Part shown: positions 8,074 to 15,871 of the stretch, one piece after another
Layout: the number at the start of each line of letters is the position of its first letter
Numbering within the stretch: position 1 is the first letter of the stretch
Assembly (NCBI GenBank): GCA_023409535.1
Contig: JAEYGZ010000039.1
Location: 62,001 to 126,000, forward strand
Reading direction: 5' to 3'
Length of the DNA stretch: 64,000 bases
Source: Bacillota bacterium
GTDB taxonomy: Bacteria; Bacillota; Clostridia; Lachnospirales; Lachnospiraceae
Made by a program: the position numbers and the translations under genes
Notes under the pieces: model-generated
The model's input: only the letters and a program-made list of their open reading frames with translations
The model's database searches: none
Told to the model about the DNA's origin: nothing

Positions 8074-9243
8074 ATGAATAATTTTACTTTTTATAGCCCA
8101 ACTTATTTTGTATTCGGCAAAGATACCGAGAAGAAGGCCGGACACTATGTGAAGCGCTTCGGTGGCAGCAAGGTATTAATCCATTATGGCGGCGGTTCTG
8201 TGGTTCGTTCCGGACTTTTAGACAGGGTAAAGGCTTCCCTGGATAACGAAAATATTAAATATGCAGAGCTGGGAGGTGTACAGCCAAATCCGAGAAGCGG
8301 CCTGGTATATCAGGGAATAGAGCTTTGCAGGAAAGAGGGTGTGGACTTTATCCTTGCTGTAGGAGGCGGAAGTGCCATTGATTCAGCAAAGGCAATTGCG
8401 GCGGGAGCGGTATATGAAGGTGACTTCTGGGACTTTTATGAAGGGAAGCGCATCGAGAAGGCATTGAAGGTTGCTACGGTTCTTACCATTGCGGCAGCAG
8501 GCAGTGAAGGCTCGGGTGACAGCGTAATTACCAGGGAAGAAGGAATGTTAAAGCGAGGTGCGGGAAGTGAACACCTCAGACCGGTAGTCTCCATTCTCAA
8601 CCCGGAGCTGACCCAGACTTTACCGGCATATCAGACGGCAGCTGGAGCAACAGATATTATGGCGCATGTATTTGAGCGTTATTTTACTAATACAAAAGAG
8701 GTTGAGATTACAGACCGTCTTTGTGAAGCAGTTTTGCTGACCATGATTAAAGAGGTGCCGAGAGTAATCGCAGATCCGAATAATTATGAGGCGAGAGCAA
8801 ATATTATGTGGGCAGGAATGGTTGCCCATAATAATCTTGTCGGTGTCGGACGGGATCAGGATTGGGCAAGCCATATGATCGAGCATGAGCTGTCAGCCCT
8901 CTATGATGTGGCACATGGTGCCGGTCTCGCAGTGGTATTCCCGGCCTGGATGACCTATGTCATGAAGCATGATGTGAACCGCTTTGCGCAGCTTGCGGTC
9001 AGACTGTGGGGCTGCCATATGAATTTTGCAAATCCTGAGGAGACCGCCATGGAAGGTATTGAGCGTCTGAAGAAATTCTTAACCTCCATTGGTATGCCCA
9101 TCAGCTTCAGGGAGTTAGGTGCAAAGGAAGAAGATATTCCTTATATGGTGAAGACTTTGGGTCTTGGCGAGAAGGGAACTCTTGGCGGCTTTGTGCCTTT
9201 GACAGGCAAAGATGCGGAGAATATCTACCGTCTGGCACTGTAA
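8074..9243 (+). CDS. Iron-containing (butanol/aldehyde-reducing) alcohol dehydrogenase, YqhD/BdhA-like
   Basis: 389 aa. It reduces aldehydes to alcohols with a nicotinamide cofactor and a divalent metal. Metal ligands fall exactly where they do in YqhD: D194, H198, H267 and H281 (HGAG). The cofactor loop GGGS at 39-42 (motif YGGGS) and GGGSAIDSAKAIA near residue 97 are typical. The GGGS form suggests NADPH preference, by analogy to YqhD. AAAGGAG precedes ATG 8074. It is monocistronic with a good terminator behind it. Likely role: disposal of fermentation or sugar-derived aldehydes. Confidence 0.92.
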   Translation: MNNFTFYSPTYFVFGKDTEKKAGHYVKRFGGSKVLIHYGGGSVVRSGLLDRVKASLDNENIKYAELGGVQPNPRSGLVYQGIELCRKEGVDFILAVGGGSAIDSAKAIAAGAVYEGDFWDFYEGKRIEKALKVATVLTIAAAGSEGSGDSVITREEGMLKRGAGSEHLRPVVSILNPELTQTLPAYQTAAGATDIMAHVFERYFTNTKEVEITDRLCEAVLLTMIKEVPRVIADPNNYEARANIMWAGMVAHNNLVGVGRDQDWASHMIEHELSALYDVAHGAGLAVVFPAWMTYVMKHDVNRFAQLAVRLWGCHMNFANPEETAMEGIERLKKFLTSIGMPISFRELGAKEEDIPYMVKTLGLGEKGTLGGFVPLTGKDAENIYRLAL

Positions 9244-9279
9244 GCTTGACATTCCCCGCATTCATGATAAAATAAATAT

Positions 9280-9330
9280 ATTCCTGCATTTTCCATTAGG
9301 AATTGTCTATGGAGAATGCAGGAATTCTTT
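9280..9330 (+). terminator. Rho-independent terminator of the alcohol dehydrogenase
   Basis: Arms ATTCCTGCATTTTCCAT (9280-9296) and ATGGAGAATGCAGGAAT (9309-9325), one mismatch, followed by TCTTTTAT. Confidence 0.85.
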
Positions 9331-9417
9331 TATGGATGACGTTTTTGCGAACCGGTGGATTTCTTTGGAGAATTCGCATATTATATAATTATCATGAACC
9401 GGAAGGGGCTTGTGAGA

Positions 9418-10596
9418 TTGACAGAGATTTTAGTAAAGTTTTTTATTAAGGATTATACCAATACGGAGAATGCAAGGGTACGCACCTCTTATGGCGTACT
9501 GTCCAGTCTGGTGGGGATAGCCTGTAATCTTCTTTTATTTGGGACGAAAATTATTATCGGCATGATGATTAACAGTATCTCCGTCATGGCGGACGCTTTT
9601 AATAATCTGTCGGATGCCGCCTCCTCCATTATTAGCTTTGTGGGGGTAAAGCTGGCGGAAAGACCTGCAGACAAGGAACATCCCTTTGGTCATGGAAGAT
9701 TCGAATATATTTCTGCCCTGGCGGTTGCATTTTTGATATTACAGGTTGGATTTGGCCTGCTGCAAAGTGCTTTCAAGAAAATTCTGAACCCCCAGGAGCT
9801 GACCTTTCATCCGGTTCTGGTTGCAATCCTGGTGCTGTCCGTGCTGATTAAGATCTGGCTGGCCCTATTTAATCAAAAGCTTGGGAAGAGGATTAAATCG
9901 ACGGTAATGCTGGCAACCTCTGCGGATTCCAGAAATGATGTCCTGGTAACAACAGCAACGATTATCTCGACTATAATTGTCGGTGTCACCGGATTCAATA
10001 TTGATGGCTTTATGGGACTTCTGGTTTCCATCTTTGTTATGCTTGCCGGGATTCGGATTGCCAAGGATACCCTGGAACCGCTGCTTGGGCAGGCAATTGA
10101 GCGTGATGTCTATAAGAGGATAACGGATATGGTGGAAAGCTATGATGGGATCTACGGAACCCATGACCTCATTATTCATAATTATGGGCCGACGCATCAT
10201 ATGGCTACCATCCATGCCGAGGTACCGAATGATACCAGTCTGGAGGTTGCCCATGAGACAATTGACCGTATTGAGCGGGATGTACTGGAGAAGCTGGATA
10301 TCTTTTTGGTTATCCATATGGATCCCATTGAAGTCAACGATACGATGGTCCTTGAGAAGAAGGAGATTGTGCTTCAAATTATGAAGGAATTGGAACCTAA
10401 GTCAAATATCCACGACTTTCGTATTGTAAACGGGGAGCATCAGATCAATCTGATCTTTGATCTGGTGATTCCTTATTCCTATTCAAAGACCGAGGAACAA
10501 AAGCTGTTAAGTAAGGTTGTTGAAGAGATTCGGCAGCAGGATGCAAGATATCAGTGCATTATTACTGTTGACAAGAGCTTCGTTGCGGAGAATTAG
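9418..10596 (+). CDS. Cation diffusion facilitator (CDF) metal exporter, probably Mn type
   Basis: 392 aa, about six membrane segments followed by a cytoplasmic ferredoxin-like dimer domain. The frame is open from 9355, but a likely -10 TATAAT lies at 9384-9389 and GGAAGGGG at 9401-9408 is spaced correctly for TTG 9418, giving MTEILVKFFIKDY. In the transport site, Zn-type CDFs carry HxxxD in TM2 and TM5. Here TM2 has N62-x3-D66 (with D59 upstream) and TM5 has D170-x3-D174, the pattern reported for MntE-type manganese exporters. That specificity is inferred from the motif. It is followed 7 nt later by the serine hydrolase gene. Confidence 0.88.
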   Translation: MTEILVKFFIKDYTNTENARVRTSYGVLSSLVGIACNLLLFGTKIIIGMMINSISVMADAFNNLSDAASSIISFVGVKLAERPADKEHPFGHGRFEYISALAVAFLILQVGFGLLQSAFKKILNPQELTFHPVLVAILVLSVLIKIWLALFNQKLGKRIKSTVMLATSADSRNDVLVTTATIISTIIVGVTGFNIDGFMGLLVSIFVMLAGIRIAKDTLEPLLGQAIERDVYKRITDMVESYDGIYGTHDLIIHNYGPTHHMATIHAEVPNDTSLEVAHETIDRIERDVLEKLDIFLVIHMDPIEVNDTMVLEKKEIVLQIMKELEPKSNIHDFRIVNGEHQINLIFDLVIPYSYSKTEEQKLLSKVVEEIRQQDARYQCIITVDKSFVAEN

Positions 10597-10603
10597 GGGG
10601 AGT

Positions 10604-12118
10604 ATGATGAATAAGGGTAAAATTATCATTGCAATGATATTTATGATTTTAATAGGCAATCCTTCGATGGCAGCTGCAGAGGAAAAGATTAGCTGGCCTG
10701 ATACGGTTGATATGATTGACACATATGTGCAGCAGGAGATGGAAGCCAGCAAAATACCCGGTCTGGCTATCGGAATTGTCCATGGAAATGAGATTATCTA
10801 TACACGCGGGTATGGAATGGCCGATGAGCAAACAGTGCGGGTGACTCAGAATACGCCCTTTTATATCGGTTCCGTAGGAAAGACCTTTACAGCACTGGCC
10901 ATACGGCAATTGGAAGGGGAAGGAAAGATAGATGTTAAGGCACCGGTGGTTCATTACATACCCTGGTTTACTCTGGCAGACGGCTCGGGAAAAGACATTA
11001 CTGTCGAAGAACTCCTAAATCATACCAGCGGCTTGACGACTCGCGCTGGGAATGCTGCGTACAGCTATAATAAGAAATATAGTATTGAACAGGCAGTCAG
11101 ACAAATTAATAAACGGGAGAAATTAAAACGTCCCGCAGGTGAGAGCTATGAATATTCCAACTTAAATTATGTGATTCTGGGTTTGATTGTTGAATATGCC
11201 TCCGGTCTTACCTATGAGGAATACATTACAAAAAATATCTTCGAGCCGCTGCAGATGAAGGAAAGCTTTGTATCAAAGGCAAAGGCGGCAAATGCCGGTC
11301 TTGCACAGGGATATAGAGAAATCTACGGGTTAAATATCCCGATCTATCTTGATCAGCCTATCGGACAAATCCCGGCAGGGTTTCAGCTGTCCAGTGCAAA
11401 TGACATGGCCAAATATTTGGTTAGTTTTTTAAATAATGGGTATTATGAAGGAAAATCGATACTTCCGAACAATCAGCTTTTACCGCCTGAGGATCCGCTC
11501 TTACCGTCTTACAGCACCGCTTCCTATTACGGATTGGAGTGGGGGATCACTTCCGATCCGGCCCTTAAGGAATATAACCGCTTTTATGGCTTTATGGGAG
11601 CCACACCGGATTTTAACTCCGCCATATTGATATCCCAGGTGCACCGGTATGGTGTCGTTGTGCTGGTTAACCAACGGGGAACTTTCAGAACCCCGGTGCT
11701 GACAGCGCAGCTGGTCGGAAACGGAATCACGGATATTTTATTATATCATCATATGCCCTCCTCTGTTCCGAGAAAGAAGGATACCAAACAGCTCTTGCTT
11801 CCGGGGATTACTTTCCTGATATCACTGGCTTGCATCTACTCCTGTGTACGTTTTCCTTCCAAACTGAATACTGCAAAGAGGAAGAGGGCAATCCTGTTCC
11901 TGGTGCTGTTGAATATCCTCTTGCCGGTGGTATTTCTTATCGGAGTTCCTATCCTTTATGATAATAGCTGGATCTTCTTCCTGAGTGCCGGGGCAGAATA
12001 TAACCTGTGGGAATTTGCATTGAGCCTGTTGCTTCTTGTCCTGGGAGGAATTAAGCTTTCTTTCATAGCAGGCGAGAAGATGAATAAGGATACAGACAGG
12101 AATGATCAGAATGTTTGA
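10604..12118 (+). CDS. Serine hydrolase of the beta-lactamase/PBP4* family with C-terminal membrane region
   Basis: 504 aa. GGGGGAG at the preceding stop gives ATG 10604; the longer upstream frame lies inside the CDF gene. A signal peptide (MNKGKIIIAMIFMILIGNPSMAAA) leads into a class-C beta-lactamase-like domain with S90-V-G-K93 and Y184-S-N186. After about residue 380 there are roughly three hydrophobic segments (GITFLISLACIYSC, AILFLVLLNILLPVVFLIGVPIL, FALSLLLLVLGGIKLSF), so the catalytic domain faces outward and is membrane-held. Such proteins may be peptidases or esterases acting on D-amino-acid peptides; the substrate is unknown. Probably one transcript with the CDF gene. Confidence 0.85.
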   Translation: MMNKGKIIIAMIFMILIGNPSMAAAEEKISWPDTVDMIDTYVQQEMEASKIPGLAIGIVHGNEIIYTRGYGMADEQTVRVTQNTPFYIGSVGKTFTALAIRQLEGEGKIDVKAPVVHYIPWFTLADGSGKDITVEELLNHTSGLTTRAGNAAYSYNKKYSIEQAVRQINKREKLKRPAGESYEYSNLNYVILGLIVEYASGLTYEEYITKNIFEPLQMKESFVSKAKAANAGLAQGYREIYGLNIPIYLDQPIGQIPAGFQLSSANDMAKYLVSFLNNGYYEGKSILPNNQLLPPEDPLLPSYSTASYYGLEWGITSDPALKEYNRFYGFMGATPDFNSAILISQVHRYGVVVLVNQRGTFRTPVLTAQLVGNGITDILLYHHMPSSVPRKKDTKQLLLPGITFLISLACIYSCVRFPSKLNTAKRKRAILFLVLLNILLPVVFLIGVPILYDNSWIFFLSAGAEYNLWEFALSLLLLVLGGIKLSFIAGEKMNKDTDRNDQNV

Positions 12119-12197
12119 GGAAGAAACAGTAATAATCTCAGAAAAATCAGGAATAATAAATTGTAATGAAAAATATACAAAAAATAAAAAATAGTTC

Positions 12198-12226
12198 TTG
12201 AAAAATAGAAATTGATAAGTTATAAT
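12198..12226 (+). promoter_or_regulatory. Promoter of left tRNA-Gln
   Basis: TTGAAA (12198-12203), 17 nt, TATAAT (12221-12226), about 43 nt upstream of the tRNA. Confidence 0.8.
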
Positions 12227-12265
12227 ATCATTCGTGGCTGATGAAAACACCGCAGCTAACGAATG

Positions 12266-12342
12266 TATTGGGGTATCGCCAAACGGTAAGGCACTGGACT
12301 CTGACTCCAGCATCTCAAGGTTCGAATCCTTGTACCCCAGTT
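12266..12342 (+). repeat. 77-bp direct repeat, left copy (candidate att site of the island)
   Basis: TAT + the 72-nt tRNA-Gln + TT is repeated without a mismatch at 18373-18449. Sequence diverges on both sides. The AT-rich island with a recombinase gene lies between the two copies. Confidence 0.8.
12269..12340 (+). tRNA. tRNA-Gln(CUG), left copy
   Basis: 72 nt without encoded CCA. Acceptor stem TGGGGTA/TACCCCA with discriminator G, anticodon stem CTGGA/TCCAG enclosing the loop CTCTGAC (anticodon CTG, reads CAG), and T arm CAAGG-TTCGAAT-CCTTG. It has its own consensus promoter and terminator. It is identical to the copy at 18376. Confidence 0.95.
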
Positions 12343-12344
12343 AT

Positions 12345-12369
12345 AGCCCTTGATTATCAAGGGCTTTTT
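12345..12369 (+). terminator. Terminator of left tRNA-Gln
   Basis: AGCCCTTGA (12345-12353), 3-nt loop, TCAAGGGCT (12357-12365), then TTTT. Confidence 0.85.
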
Positions 12370-12560
12370 CATTTTCTAATATCTAATTTCAATCATAGAA
12401 GGCACTAGATTAATACCAATGTTACAAGGTAGTCTAGTGCCTTGTTTTAATGATGAAAGGATGAGAAAAATGAAGAAAATCAACATGAAAACCAATCAAA
12501 TCTGATTTGATTATTAAATTCTAAGATACTAGTAAAAATTATTCCATGATTAGTAATAAG

Positions 12561-12569
12561 TGGTATAAT
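12561..12569 (+). promoter_or_regulatory. Extended -10 promoter for first island gene
   Basis: TGGTATAAT (TGn plus consensus TATAAT), about 30 nt before the start at 12599. There is no clear -35. Confidence 0.5.
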
Positions 12570-12598
12570 ATAACTGAAAAAGTAAAATGGGGGTTGAT

Positions 12599-13486
12599 AT
12601 GAAATATGAAAGAATTATATATAAATTTAAAGAGCAATTAGAAAGTTACATAGTTAGAAATAACATTGCAATTACACAAGAGACTAAAAGTAGCGAGATT
12701 CCTAATGATGCAATATTGTTGTTTAAAATTGGTGAAAGACAGTGGATAGAAAAATTATATGACGGTGAATTGTGCTTTTCATGTGTAGGCAAATATATAA
12801 AACAAGCAGAGCGTACTAAAAATGATATACAGGGTGATAGATATGAAGCGGTTTTTGCTAAATTACTAAAAAATAATCCTAAGATTTCTGAAATGCGTAA
12901 TTTATTACAAAATGATTTAGAAGAGTTCGAAGAGAATGGATACATATATTTAAGAAGAAAAAGTGCACGTTTAATTCCTGTTTTTTGCTTATACGCTTTT
13001 ACAGAACAAGTTTTAAGCGAGGAGAATCATATCAGTAGTGAAGAAGAAGTAGAGCTAAAACATAAATTAGATAATAATATGTTTGCAGGATTCACATACC
13101 CTTTTGAAATAAATAATGTTTTGACTAATGCCTGTAGATTTACAGGAATGGTAATGCAACCTTTGCCTTTTACAGTAAATATTAGATGTCAAATGCAAGA
13201 GTTGGGTTATGAATATTATATGGGACTAGTTAATTATAGTTTAATGAATGAGGGTGAATTTTTTATTAATCCATCTCCTGCTTATAATGAACTATTTTAT
13301 AAAATGCCTTATTATAAATATCAAAACGAAGCCAGAATAATTTTACATAAAAATATTTTTACCTTTGATAATAAAAAATTAGTTATAAAAATGAAGCCTT
13401 TAAAATCTAAAGATAAAGGATTAATAGATACAAAATTCGAAATGAGTTATAAAGCTTCTTTTATAAAATCAGGTAAAAGAATATAG
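12599..13486 (+). CDS. Island protein of unknown function (DUF2971-like layout)
   Basis: 295 aa, strongly AT-rich. GGGGG at 12589-12593 favours ATG 12599 over ATG 12587. No family is recognised with confidence. By eye its order of landmarks resembles DUF2971: an early WIEKLYDGELCFSCVG segment (the usual place for 'small box' residues), a middle PVFCLYAFTE strand, and a late YYKYQNEARIIL segment like the Y-x-x-E-x-E-[WY]-R-[IF] signature. A second and clearer DUF2971 gene lies at 16950 in the same island. Function unknown; the setting next to a HEPN-like gene in a mobile island makes a defence or toxin role possible, as inference only. Confidence 0.7.
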   Translation: MKYERIIYKFKEQLESYIVRNNIAITQETKSSEIPNDAILLFKIGERQWIEKLYDGELCFSCVGKYIKQAERTKNDIQGDRYEAVFAKLLKNNPKISEMRNLLQNDLEEFEENGYIYLRRKSARLIPVFCLYAFTEQVLSEENHISSEEEVELKHKLDNNMFAGFTYPFEINNVLTNACRFTGMVMQPLPFTVNIRCQMQELGYEYYMGLVNYSLMNEGEFFINPSPAYNELFYKMPYYKYQNEARIILHKNIFTFDNKKLVIKMKPLKSKDKGLIDTKFEMSYKASFIKSGKRI

Positions 13487-13600
13487 TTCATCAAAAATAT
13501 ATACATTACAATATTTAGTCTATTCACGTAATAACTTAAAAGATTCATAAATTTGTGAATTGATTGTAATACAAATATGTTGCATATGAGGTAATGATTA

Positions 13601-14419
13601 ATGACATACATGAATGATATCTACAAAAAAGTTAAAATAGATTGGACACGCTTTTTTATAGAAACTGATGATTGTCAAAATGATTCTCCAATTGAATTTG
13701 AAGTAATGCCAGAGGATTATCTTGATTTTGCAAAAAATAATATTAGAAAATCTGACTTACAAAATTGTATTGATGGGATTAGTAATGCAAAGAGGGCTAT
13801 AGAGTGTCAAATTGATCTATTAATTAGTACTTTGGGATTTGATTATAAAAAGTTTGATTCACGAAATAACTACCCACATGTAAAAGATTTTATAAAAAAG
13901 TATTATAAAGAACAACAGTATGATGGTTTAACTGATAGACTTAAATTACTTAATATTTTAGGCCTAGCGCCTACATTACTAATCTCCAATATTAGAAAGT
14001 TAAGAAATTTAATTGAACATGAATATAAAAAAATTTCATATGAAGATGTTAAGGTAGCTGTAGAGGTTGCAGACTTGTTTATTAATGCTAGCAACAGGAA
14101 ATTATGTTTCTCACCTACTTCTCTTAGCATTGGTAACAATAAAAAAAATAAGGGAAAAATTGGATTTGAATATTATTACATAGATGTACCATTTTTAGAA
14201 ATAATTTTTCGTATTTATCATTCAACAGATACTGTTCGACTGCGTTGTATTACAACAGAAGGTGAAGAAAAGAACTTTAATTCTTTTTATGAACTTAAGC
14301 CAGATGATAAATTTTATATCGATTTTATATATTGTTTACTTAGTAATGAATATACAATTTTGCCACAAATATTTGACTGTAATATTGGTGTAGAATATAT
14401 AAATTATGAATTTATTTAG
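13601..14419 (+). CDS. HEPN-domain-like island protein
   Basis: 272 aa, AT-rich, with GAGGT at 13588-13592 before ATG 13601. Residues ~52-160 look like an all-helical HEPN fold: a first helix CIDGISNAKRAIECQIDLLI, and a helix with R135-N-L-I-E-H140 (RNLIEHEY), which fits the HEPN R-x4-6-H ribonuclease signature. A beta-rich C-terminal region (residues ~175-272) follows and is unassigned. HEPN proteins are common RNA-cleaving effectors in toxin-antitoxin and anti-phage systems. No MNT antitoxin gene is adjacent. The assignment rests on motif and helix pattern only. Confidence 0.7.
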   Translation: MTYMNDIYKKVKIDWTRFFIETDDCQNDSPIEFEVMPEDYLDFAKNNIRKSDLQNCIDGISNAKRAIECQIDLLISTLGFDYKKFDSRNNYPHVKDFIKKYYKEQQYDGLTDRLKLLNILGLAPTLLISNIRKLRNLIEHEYKKISYEDVKVAVEVADLFINASNRKLCFSPTSLSIGNNKKNKGKIGFEYYYIDVPFLEIIFRIYHSTDTVRLRCITTEGEEKNFNSFYELKPDDKFYIDFIYCLLSNEYTILPQIFDCNIGVEYINYEFI

Positions 14420-14651
14420 CATTAAAGTAAAATTAATAGATAATCAAAAAGTATACATAATGATAGTGCGGTTTGTTTAATGACAATCAAAATACTTACA
14501 TGATATTAATAATTCTCATTAATTTTGTAAGCTTTATGATATGGTATTGGATTACTGTATATCAATAGATAGATATAATTTAACTGAATTAAAGAAATTA
14601 GCCTTGAATGTAACACAATAAATATTATGCTACATATATAAAAATCGCTAG

Positions 14652-14698
14652 AACACCGATAAACAAAGGGTTTCATTAATGTTGTCGGTGTTTATTTG
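14652..14698 (+). terminator. Terminator after the HEPN-like gene
   Basis: AACACCGA (14652-14659) pairs with TCGGTGTT (14685-14692), followed by TATTTG; the loop is 25 nt. The surrounding 378-nt gap (14420-14797) is otherwise AT-rich with the inverted repeat described next. Confidence 0.5.
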
Positions 14699-14724
14699 TA
14701 TGAGTTAATTGAAAAACACTTGTG

Positions 14725-14750
14725 AATGTAACGTATTGACAAGTTACATT
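14725..14750. promoter_or_regulatory. Inverted repeat over a TTGACA box upstream of the recombinase
   Basis: AATGTAAC (14725-14732) and GTTACATT (14743-14750) flank TTGACA (14736-14741); the word AATGTAAC also occurs at 14607-14614. It could be an operator controlling the recombinase, or recombinase/excisionase arm sites. No convincing -10 follows the TTGACA. Confidence 0.4.
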
Positions 14751-14797
14751 GGAGATGGTGATATTAGCCTAAAATAAAACAAAGGAGTGCATGAGAA

Positions 14798-15349
14798 GTG
14801 AATACAGTTCAGCCCATTCGTGATATTAAAACAATTACAGCAATGAAAGAAAGGTTAAAAGCAATGAACGAGAAGTATTATATTATGTTTGTGTGTGGTA
14901 TTAATATCGGTTTGAGAATTTCAGATATATTAACTCTGAATGTTTCCGACGTGCAAAGTAAAAGCCACATAATAATAACAGAGCAGAAAAAAGGCAAGAC
15001 AAAACGTTTCTTAATCAATGATAAGCTATCGGCGGAATTAGAAAGCTATATTAGCAGTAACAATTTAAGTAATGATGATTATTTAATACCTAGTAGAAAA
15101 GGTGATAATAAGCCAATTACAAGAGTACAAGCGTATAGAATATTAAATGAGGTTGGTAAAGAATTGGGTCTTGAGGATATAGGAACGCACACTCTTAGGA
15201 AAACGTTCGGTTATTATCACTATAAGCAGTATAAGGATATAGCTATATTGCAAGATATCTTTAATCATTCAGCACCAAGTATAACGCTTAGATATATCGG
15301 TATCAATGATGACATGAAAGACGAAACAATTAAGAATTTCTACTTATAG
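14798..15349 (+). CDS. Minimal tyrosine recombinase (phage-type integrase)
   Basis: 183 aa. GTG start with AAAGGAG at 14781-14787; the ATG at 14791 is in another frame that stops at once. All catalytic residues are visible: R40 (GLRISDIL), a K64/K65/K67 beta-turn lysine, H131-x2-R134 (HTLRKTFGY), H157 (NHSAPSITL) and Y166 (RYIGI). The protein consists of little more than the catalytic domain, since the SAM-like core-binding domain (normally ~100 residues) is absent. It is the obvious candidate for the enzyme that moves the island between the tRNA-Gln repeats, although such short recombinases can also resolve dimers or invert DNA. Confidence 0.88.
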   Translation: MNTVQPIRDIKTITAMKERLKAMNEKYYIMFVCGINIGLRISDILTLNVSDVQSKSHIIITEQKKGKTKRFLINDKLSAELESYISSNNLSNDDYLIPSRKGDNKPITRVQAYRILNEVGKELGLEDIGTHTLRKTFGYYHYKQYKDIAILQDIFNHSAPSITLRYIGINDDMKDETIKNFYL

Positions 15350-15359
15350 GAGAATGAAA

Positions 15360-15485
15360 ATGTACAATGAAGATAAAAGATACTGTGATAGATTTTCAAT
15401 GAGCGCACAGGAATTTCAGAACTATAAAGATAGTAAGAAGTCAAGGGTATTCATATACATAATTGCTATGTTAGGCGTTTCATGA
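15360..15485 (+). CDS. Small ORF (41 aa) behind the recombinase
   Basis: ATG 15360 has AGGAG (15348-15352) overlapping the recombinase stop, so translation could be coupled. The peptide starts MYNEDKRYCDRFSMSAQEF and ends in a short hydrophobic run (VFIYIIAMLGVS). It could be a small accessory protein, or the remnant of a longer membrane protein because the frame closes inside the hydrophobic run. No homologue is recognised. Confidence 0.4.
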   Translation: MYNEDKRYCDRFSMSAQEFQNYKDSKKSRVFIYIIAMLGVS

Positions 15486-15620
15486 GCGTTTCACTGATTA
15501 TGTATTTGTTACACTTTGGTTGATATTGTCATATTATCATAATCGTAAATGTGAGGAACAATGAATGAAAGATGGAAGTATGAAGCCAGAGGATTTAAGA
15601 TAAGAATAAAGGTGTATAGG

Positions 15621-15648
15621 GAATACCGAATGTGGTATTCTCTTTTTT
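15621..15648 (+). terminator. Terminator downstream of recombinase region
   Basis: GAATACC (15621-15627), 6-nt loop, GGTATTC (15634-15640), then TCTTTTTT. Confidence 0.8.
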
Positions 15649-15791
15649 ATGGCAGCAGAGGAGGGGGATTTAACACCTTTTCTTAAGTTATAAGAATAAA
15701 ATGGGGGTATAGCTGATTTTTCTTGATACTGAATGTATTTTATAATGTACGATAATAACTGTACTTATATAGCAATACGAGATAAATGAGA

Positions 15792-15820
15792 TTTACATAC
15801 TGTCGGAAAAGAGGTAAAAT
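15792..15820 (+). promoter_or_regulatory. Promoter of the interrupted island gene
   Basis: TTTACA (15792-15797), 17 nt, TAAAAT (15815-15820), about 50 nt before ATG 15872. The rest of the 15486-15871 gap holds no other gene I can support. Confidence 0.5.
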
Positions 15821-15871
15821 TATCCTATACAGAAATATGGTAATGTGAATATATAATTACGGAGGTTATAA

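Noticed and set aside
9865..10377. 170-codon minus-strand ORF opposite the CDF gene
   Set aside because: Shadow frame with no recognisable sequence.
15561..15689. 42-codon ORF starting MNERWKYEA
   Set aside because: It runs through a strong terminator hairpin (15621-15648), has a badly spaced ribosome site and no recognisable product.
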